NCBI GenBank assembly: GCA_002842345.1
Contig: PHCU01000022.1
Span: forward strand, 1-37,587
DNA length: 37,587 nt
Direction: 5' to 3'
Origin: Betaproteobacteria bacterium HGW-Betaproteobacteria-12
GTDB taxonomy: Bacteria > Pseudomonadota > Gammaproteobacteria > Burkholderiales > Rhodocyclaceae
Numbering within the stretch: position 1 is the stretch's first letter; each line of letters starts with the position of its first letter. Below are positions 32,733-37,587 of the stretch, piece by piece. Both the position numbers and the translations under genes were made by a program. The notes under the pieces are model-generated. The model saw only the letters and a program-made list of their open reading frames with translations, was not told where the DNA came from and searched no databases.

Positions 32733-34037
32733 ATGAACCATTCGAGCGAATCACTCGACCACCCCCAGCGCATTGCCCTGGCTGGTGAACTTCACGCCCG
32801 TCCATTCATGCGCATCGATCCGCCGGCTCGGGTGCTGCATTTGGCACTATTCGACGGCGAATCACTGACACAACACCCGGCCTGGCTTGCCATCTTGTGT
32901 GAGTGTTTCGGCGTGACGCCGCCGGTCTCTGGGGCGCGTTATTTCTCTCACGATTTTGGACCGTATCGGTTGAAGTGGGAAAATCACGCCGAATTTTCAA
33001 CTTACACCTTCGTGCTACGTGATTCCGATGGTCCAGTTTTCGCGGAGTCGCCGCTGGCTGGTTTGCCACAGTCCTGGCTGTCCGCGTTGAAGGGCTACGT
33101 TATTTCGGCCACCCAGCTTTCCTTCATCAAAGGGCCTGTTGAGCCGAGTTATGCAAATGATTCGGCCGTCCACGATTGTTTTGTCGGTACCGTGGTGGCA
33201 GGTGCGCGGGTGATGGCCGGTGCCGAGGCATGGTCTGATTTTCTCGTACAGCCCGATGGTGTTGGCCGCTTTTTGCTACGTGATGTCAGCCTTCGCGAAT
33301 TCCAGGCTGGGCGCCTGACCCAACGTGTTCTGGAAATAGACACTTATCGAATGATGGCTTTGCTCGCATTGCCGGTCGCCCAGCAATGTCAGCCTGCGAT
33401 CAGCATCGCTGAAGCCGACCTTGCAGTAATTTCGCGTGAATTGGCTGGGGTCGCTTCGCCGGATGAGGAGCAGTCGTTGCTCGAACGGCTGACCCGGCTA
33501 TCGGCAAGCATTGAAGCTATGGTGGAGAATAACAACTATCGCTTCAGTGCAGCTGATGCCTATTTCAACATCGTCCGGGCGCGTTTGCAGGAATTGCGCG
33601 AAGAGCGAATCGAGGGGGCGCCGACCTTCGGTGAATTCATGGATCGTCGGCTCGTGCCCGCCATTGACTTTTGCGCTTCTGTGCGCCGTCGCCAGGGAGA
33701 ATTGGTTGAGCGCTTGTCGCGCGCCGACTCCTTGTTGCGGACGCGGGTCACGATGACGCAGGAGCGCAACAATGCGGAGATCCTCGTATCACTCAATCAG
33801 CGCGCGGCCGTCCAGCTCCGTCTTCAGCAGACGGTCGAGGGGTTTTCGACGGTTGCCATTTCCTACTACCTGCTGGGTCTGAGCAACTACCTGTTCAAAT
33901 CGCTCGACAAACTCGGGTTTCCGGTCAATGTCGATATTGCTTCTGGGATCGCCATCCCCGTCGTCATCGTTACAGTTTGGTTCGGTGTTCGGCGTATTCG
34001 CCACTCGCTGGTCGGCCAAGATGCTTCCACCCATTGA
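32733..34037 (+). CDS. DUF3422-family membrane-anchored protein
   Basis: 434 residues from ATG 32733; ATG 32709 and TTG 32679 are alternatives, but the conserved part starts at HPQRIALAGELHARPF and 32733 has GAGA nearby. Family words: ARYFSHDFGPYRLKWENHAEFSTYTF (read as KWENHAEFSTYTF), DFLVQPDGVGRFLLRDV, EIDTYRMMALLALPVAQ, and YRFSAADAYFNIVRARLQEL. The C-terminal 90 residues form a coiled-coil stretch (NNAEILVSLNQRAAVQLRLQ) and two membrane helices (FSTVAISYYLLGLSNYLF and IAIPVVIVTVWFGV), so the bulk is a cytoplasmic domain tethered to the inner membrane. Function unknown; such proteins are common in Proteobacteria. It is monocistronic here. Confidence 0.88.
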   Translation: MNHSSESLDHPQRIALAGELHARPFMRIDPPARVLHLALFDGESLTQHPAWLAILCECFGVTPPVSGARYFSHDFGPYRLKWENHAEFSTYTFVLRDSDGPVFAESPLAGLPQSWLSALKGYVISATQLSFIKGPVEPSYANDSAVHDCFVGTVVAGARVMAGAEAWSDFLVQPDGVGRFLLRDVSLREFQAGRLTQRVLEIDTYRMMALLALPVAQQCQPAISIAEADLAVISRELAGVASPDEEQSLLERLTRLSASIEAMVENNNYRFSAADAYFNIVRARLQELREERIEGAPTFGEFMDRRLVPAIDFCASVRRRQGELVERLSRADSLLRTRVTMTQERNNAEILVSLNQRAAVQLRLQQTVEGFSTVAISYYLLGLSNYLFKSLDKLGFPVNVDIASGIAIPVVIVTVWFGVRRIRHSLVGQDASTH

Positions 34038-34093
34038 GACACCTACATCTTCCATCCTTGCTTGTCTTGACTCGACATAGCTAAACGCTTTCG

Positions 34094-34537
34094 GTGTCAA
34101 ATGCGCTGCTGTTCGGCAATACCATCGCGGTTGAGGAATTGAAGCTAAAAGAAAACCCATCACCTTTGGATGGCAAGAGGCAGGCGGTATTACAAAGACA
34201 GATAGACATCGCTATAAGTGATCGTAATTTTTTCAATCTAGCAATTGGTAGCTTGGTAGCCTTTGTTGCGCTCGACATCCCAAAGCACAAAGACTATTTC
34301 TGCGTCTATGAGCTACTTGTTGATCCACAGCATCGCCGTTGTGGTTTCGGAACGGCGATCATACATAAATGTCATTCTTTGGCAGCTCAAGGCTGTTTCA
34401 AAAAGATGTGTCTGATACCGAGACCTATCGAATCCGGTGGATCGGAAGAAAAGCTAAGGGCTTGGTACGGCAAGCTTGGTTTTATTCAATCTCCAAATCA
34501 AAGCGATTTGGTTGAGATAGTTTTAACAAATAATTAG
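34094..34537 (+). CDS. GNAT-family N-acetyltransferase
   Basis: 147 residues. The acetyl-CoA site is visible as VYELLVDPQHRRCGFGTAII (strand 4 and the R-R-x-x-G-x-G loop), followed by a helix and KKMCLIPRPIESGGSEEKLR with the family's C-terminal WYGKLGF. The N-terminal third is divergent. Start GTG 34094 lacks a clear ribosome-binding site; no better ATG lies downstream before the conserved part. Lower G+C than its neighbours and an isolated position at the edge of the repeat-rich tract suggest acquisition. The acceptor is unknown. Confidence 0.82.
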   Translation: MSNALLFGNTIAVEELKLKENPSPLDGKRQAVLQRQIDIAISDRNFFNLAIGSLVAFVALDIPKHKDYFCVYELLVDPQHRRCGFGTAIIHKCHSLAAQGCFKKMCLIPRPIESGGSEEKLRAWYGKLGFIQSPNQSDLVEIVLTNN

Positions 34538-35202
34538 ATAAAAAAATCTTCTAACCCAATTATCACCACGGTCGCTAGCGACAAAGCCGCTGGTGCCGGT
34601 TATGTCGGACACTTCCTGAGCGTCCGCTTTCCAAAGCAGGCTAGGGTAGATTTGGGCACCGAAGCGACTATCCTCTCTTCAGATTCATCGCCTGAAAGCG
34701 GTCGGTGATACTTCAATCCCCGAAAGCAGCCAGTCGTCACTGAGTGCGACGTGCTCTGAACGGCAAGTTTCCTGCCCGTTCCTGACTGATACGGGTCGAC
34801 TACCCAACGGCGGCAATGGCCGAAGCAGAGACGGCCAGCATCAAAATTCGACCGGCAGGTTTAGGATCAGTAACCTGCCGTTGCCCATGAAAACATCATC
34901 AGGCCGTTGAGGGCACGTAGTGTGCGTTCGTTGGATCGAAAAGCTGTCGTTCCCAGCATCCTCTGACCGAACGGCGGGTAACCCACACATTCCTGTCCGA
35001 AGAGAGAAGGAAACCGACCGGCCGGATTGGCCGACGTCCTTCCGTTGGCCATCCGGCAGCTTTCAGAATGGAGCGGCCCTTGGACGGCCGGTTATCTGCC
35101 GAGGACGAACTTCCGCTCCTGGCCGAGTTGAGGCAGTGCCACCAGCAACTTACCCGCCGGAAAGCGGACATTGAGTTGGGGCGGGAGAGGCCCAGGCTAT
35201 TT
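34538..35202. other. repeat-word-rich non-coding tract, left of integrase
   Basis: About 665 bases without a convincing gene. Short words recur in both orientations: GAAAGCGGTCG (34693), CGAAAGCAGCCAG (34721), GGAAAGCGGACA (35160), and inverted GTCCGCTTTCC (34622) and GGCAGCTTTCAG (35055), plus AGAAAGCGGCC (35264) inside the element. GGCCG-rich hairpins are interspersed. GGCCGTTGAGG at 34902 recurs at 36268. Confidence 0.55.
34853..34880. repeat. 9-bp hairpin in repeat-rich tract
   Basis: CGGCAGGTT (34853-34861) and AACCTGCCG (34872-34880) pair perfectly around a 10-base loop. The stem resembles the hairpin sites used by some recombinases. Confidence 0.55.
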
Positions 35203-35251
35203 AAATTGAATGACGGCCTCGACCGGCGGCTCATGGCCGACAGCCCGCGTA
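35203..35251. repeat. left inverted repeat flanking integrase
   Basis: The inner 21 bases (35231-35251, TCATGGCCGACAGCCCGCGT plus A) are the exact reverse complement of 36000-36020. The next ten outward (GACCGGCGGC) match with two mismatches, and an AAATTGAA block also recurs, so similarity reaches about 49 bases. Confidence 0.85.
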
Positions 35252-35309
35252 CAAGATGACGCCAGAAAGCGGCCGCACGGGTATCAGCTCGGGCAGCCGC
35301 AATGCCAGG

Positions 35310-35924
35310 CTAGATTTCAGTCTGCTCCGAAATCTCCAGCGCATCGTCCACCTCGATGCCGAGGTAGCGAACGGTGCTCTCCAGCTTGGAATGGCCAAGT
35401 AGTAACTGAACGGCCCGCAGGTTCTTCGTGCGCTTGTAGATCAAGGTGGCCTTCGTTCTCCGCATGGAATGCGTCCCATAGGCCGATGAGTCCAAGCCGG
35501 CAGACTCGGCCCAGTGATGCACGATCCGTGCATATTGGCGCGTCGAAACATGGGGGGACTTTGCAACCCTGCTCGGAAACAGGAACTGATCGCCTCGCAG
35601 ATGAGATTTTTCCAGCCAAGCAGACACCGCTGCTCTCGTGGGCTCAGTCAGTTCGAACTGCACTGGCCGCTGCGTTTTCCTCTGGATTACCATGGCACGG
35701 GATAGCACCTGATTCCCGTGGGTGATGTCGCGCACCCGCAAACTGACGAGATCGCAGCCTCGTAGTTTGCTGTCGATGGCCAGATTGAACATGGCAAGGT
35801 CGCGGACTGCATGAGCGTTCTGGAGGTGGATGCGAATGGCCCAGATGTCCTTGGGTTTCAGCGGTGGCTTTTGGCCGACGAGCTTTCCCTTGTTCCAGGC
35901 TTCGCGTTTGTTGATGGTTTCCAT
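35310..35924 (-). CDS. short tyrosine recombinase/integrase between inverted repeats
   Basis: 204 residues, so almost only a catalytic domain; a typical phage integrase has 300-400. All active-site residues are present in order: Arg in DSKLRGCDLVSLRV, the beta-hairpin Lys in VIQRKTQRPVQFEL, His-x-x-Arg in YGTHSMRRTKATLIY, the second His in LLLGHSKLESTVRYLG, with Tyr in that last motif. The N-terminal 35 residues are basic (REAWNKGKLVGQKPPLKPKD) and cannot form a full core-binding domain. AGGAG precedes ATG 35924. The gene lies alone inside a 748-base segment bounded by 21-bp perfect inverted repeats, surrounded by word-repeat tracts, and looks functional rather than decayed. Confidence 0.93.
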   Translation of the reverse strand: METINKREAWNKGKLVGQKPPLKPKDIWAIRIHLQNAHAVRDLAMFNLAIDSKLRGCDLVSLRVRDITHGNQVLSRAMVIQRKTQRPVQFELTEPTRAAVSAWLEKSHLRGDQFLFPSRVAKSPHVSTRQYARIVHHWAESAGLDSSAYGTHSMRRTKATLIYKRTKNLRAVQLLLGHSKLESTVRYLGIEVDDALEISEQTEI

Positions 35925-35999
35925 CTTTGACTCCTTGGTTGTTGATCGGAGTCATATGTTCGGTCTGCACCGGAATGTCTGCTGTCGGGTAGGATGGCC

Positions 36000-36048
36000 T
36001 ACGCGGGCTGTCGGCCATGACCAGCCGGTCGGGGTTACGTTTCAATTT
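36000..36048. repeat. right inverted repeat flanking integrase
   Basis: Mirror copy of 35203-35251: TACGCGGGCTGTCGGCCATG plus A is exact, then CCAGCCGGTC with two mismatches, then a diverged part and TTCAATTT. GGCCTACGCG just at its inner edge recurs at 36195. Confidence 0.85.
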
Positions 36049-36394
36049 CTGCTGGTGGGGCGCCCGGTGATCGAGTCGAGTGGCCGGTATTCGGCGAGCT
36101 AATCAATGACCTCACTGCCGCAACCCGGCCAACTGCGGTCAAAGCGCTTCTCCTGATAGCCGCCGCCTGAACGACCGCTGAACTCTGCCGTAGGGCCTAC
36201 GCGAACTACTCAGCCAGAGCCGCCGGTAACGCCAGCTCGCCTCAACGACAGCTGTCCAATAATATGCGGCCGTTGAGGTGTACCCTCAACCCAGACCTCC
36301 ATTCCAATTTACAGCCCTCAATAAATCCTTGACAGCGAGTTCCATCTTCCATCATCGCTATTTCACTGTCCGTATGCCCCCAGATAGCATCCGG
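36049..36394. other. repeat-word-rich non-coding tract, right of integrase
   Basis: About 345 bases with no gene. Similar word content to the left tract (GCGGTCAAAGCGCTT at 36136, GAACGACCGCTGAAC at 36169, CCGGTATTCGGC). GGCCGTTGAGG at 36268-36278 copies 34902-34912, and its GTTGAGG pairs with CCTCAAC (36284-36290) as a small hairpin just before the cysteine-cluster gene end. Confidence 0.5.
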
Positions 36395-36748
36395 TCAGAG
36401 CAGGACATGCCGCGCTTCTGTGAAATATCCATGCACCTGCTGTTCAATACGAGCGTCAATCATCTCGTCAGGGCGCTTACCATTCGGGCATGCCAGTCTC
36501 GGAGTTGTTCCAAACAATCGACATATCAGCGGGCGTTCTGCGTAGGTTGTGCAACCCGTTTCACCCAGATATGTGCAATTCAGTGCATCGAAGGCAGTTG
36601 ATCGCTTTTCCTCGCTGACCATCGGAAGTCTGGCCATCTCTTCACTGGAAGCGGTTACAGGTCCACAGCAATCATGGCAACCTGGCTCGCACTCAAAGTC
36701 GGGGATATGCCGCCGAAGAAAACGGATTTTCTGGCTATTACGGGTCAT
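36395..36748 (-). CDS. YkgJ-family cysteine cluster protein
   Basis: 117 residues with the YkgJ zinc/iron-chelating pattern: CEPGCHDCC near residue 20, then CTYLGETGCTTYAERPLICR and LFG with further Cys, and a last Cys in LACPNG. About eight cysteines are suitably placed to bind a metal. Start ATG 36748 has only a weak ribosome-binding site. The spermidine-synthase-like gene upstream on the same strand ends 52 bases before it, so they may be co-transcribed. Molecular function of the family is not established. Confidence 0.85.
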   Translation of the reverse strand: MTRNSQKIRFLRRHIPDFECEPGCHDCCGPVTASSEEMARLPMVSEEKRSTAFDALNCTYLGETGCTTYAERPLICRLFGTTPRLACPNGKRPDEMIDARIEQQVHGYFTEARHVLL

Positions 36749-36800
36749 ACCATTGATTCTGGTGAGGTTTCCAAATCGTCAGGGCAAGCATACTCATGCA

Positions 36801-37587
36801 TCACTGGAACCCGATCGACGACAGAAATGATCGTTTGACGTAATCCAGCTTTTTGCTCCGCTCGAATTTCCGGGCAAATTTTTCAAAATCGAGACCGATG
36901 CTTTTACTCAATGATTTGGCTCGTTCATGGACAGTTTGCCAACAAGGTTCAAAATCCGCTTCGCTGAAGGCAAGCGCAACGTGATTGCCATCACAGGCAA
37001 CCGGTATGGCAAGCGTTCGTTCACCGAAAATGTCACTAAGCATTTTCAGATGGGCCATCCTTTCTTCCCTCAGCCCAGCCATGTTCGAGACGATCAGCCC
37101 ATTGTCGGCAAGTAAACGGCGCAAGTTCTCGTAGAACTCCCGGTTGCAAACCGAGCTTGCAAAACCATACTTATCGAATGCATCGGTGGCGATCACATCG
37201 TAGTTTGAATGGCAAGAAGCTACATATTCGGCTGCGTCGCCTAGCATCACCTGAAAACGCTCACTATTTTCAGGAATTTTGAATTCATTCCTGAAGGCCA
37301 GAACATGCGGATTGATTTCAATGACGGTGATTTTTGTCTCCGGCAATTGCTGGTAGCAAAACTTGGCCAGCGACCCACCGCCCAAGCCAAGCATCAGGAT
37401 GCTTTTGGGATGCGGCTGAAAGAGCAGAAAACTCATCATTTTCCGCGTATAAGCCAGTTCCAGCGAGTTTGGCTTGCTCACCCGCATAGCGCTTTGCACG
37501 AACGCAAATGAAAAATAGAGCGAGCGTGAATACCCATCATCGACGACATAGGGCTTTTCGTATCGGCCACCCAGCAGGCGATTGACC
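36801..37587 (-). CDS. spermidine-synthase-like protein, 5' end beyond window
   Basis: The frame is open to the last base; the GTG at 37499 is internal, because residues upstream (GGRYEKPYVVDDGYSRSLYF) already match the family N-terminus. At least 261 residues visible. Rossmann-type SAM/dcSAM-binding region ILMLGLGGGSLAKF, acidic ribose-binding Glu in VIEINP, MLGDAAEYVA, then VIATDAFDKYGF in the place of the catalytic DSTDP-type motif, and FYENLRRLLADNGLIVSNM. The hallmark GGGDGG of true polyamine synthases is GGGSLA here, so aminopropyl transfer is doubtful; it belongs to the broad spermidine-synthase-like set of unknown reaction. Confidence 0.85.
   Translation of the reverse strand, partial: VNRLLGGRYEKPYVVDDGYSRSLYFSFAFVQSAMRVSKPNSLELAYTRKMMSFLLFQPHPKSILMLGLGGGSLAKFCYQQLPETKITVIEINPHVLAFRNEFKIPENSERFQVMLGDAAEYVASCHSNYDVIATDAFDKYGFASSVCNREFYENLRRLLADNGLIVSNMAGLREERMAHLKMLSDIFGERTLAIPVACDGNHVALAFSEADFEPCWQTVHERAKSLSKSIGLDFEKFARKFERSKKLDYVKRSFLSSIGFQ

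Overview
The window looks like a stretch of chromosome from a metabolically versatile betaproteobacterium (Rhodocyclales or Burkholderiales would fit). Grounds are the DUF3422 protein, two branched-chain-type (Liv) ABC uptake clusters, sigma-54-linked two-component control and UmuDC. This is a judgement from protein flavour, not a measured phylogeny. Base composition is uneven: about 9.1-19 kb is visibly poorer in G+C than 20-32 kb, so separately acquired blocks seem to have been stitched together. No rRNA, tRNA or CRISPR array was seen.

Layout. (1) 1-1.6 kb: 3' part of umuD and a complete umuC (SOS mutagenic polymerase). (2) 1.6-5.05 kb: an accessory patch with a HIT hydrolase, an overlapping HNH endonuclease and a two-part DUF3883/PD-(D/E)XK nuclease-like protein, possibly a small defence island. 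(3) 5.2-9.1 kb: a rearrangement zone. The 3' end of an enolase gene, with its terminator, is joined head-on to a 5'-truncated GMC oxidoreductase gene, followed by a LacI-family regulator and a decayed IS5-type transposase. (4) 9.1-18.8 kb: a lower-G+C catabolic block with a Liv-type ABC importer (two ATPases, binding protein, two permeases), a universal stress protein, a pntB fragment, and a dehydrogenase operon of a HisD/HpsN-like enzyme, a 3-hydroxyacyl-CoA-dehydrogenase-like enzyme and an SDR. The importer and the dehydrogenase operon share a striking upstream element of phased TTGCAC half-sites, and one half-site also lies at the lacI promoter, so the three units may form one regulon.

(5) 18.8-19.5 kb: remnants of tyrosine recombinases. 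(6) 19.7-32.4 kb: a G+C-rich block with a sensor kinase, an NtrC-type regulator, a near-consensus -24/-12 promoter preceded by TGAGCG inverted repeats, and a tight operon of two different periplasmic binding proteins, one Liv-type ABC transporter, an iron-dependent alcohol dehydrogenase, an acyl-CoA thioesterase and a semialdehyde-type dehydrogenase. The logical flow is sensing, uptake, then alcohol to aldehyde to acid. The substrate cannot be read from the sequence; an omega-hydroxy acid such as 4-hydroxybutyrate is one guess. (7) 32.4-34.5 kb: an IS30-type remnant, a DUF3422 membrane protein and a GNAT acetyltransferase.

(8) 34.5-36.3 kb: the most unusual part. A complete but very short tyrosine recombinase sits between 21-bp perfect inverted repeats (extending imperfectly to about 49 bp), inside long non-coding tracts full of recurring AAAGCGG-type words and hairpins. 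An 11-bp direct repeat lies near the two outer sides. This is the best candidate here for an undescribed small mobile or recombination element. (9) 36.4-37.6 kb: a YkgJ-type cysteine-cluster protein and a spermidine-synthase-like protein that runs off the window.
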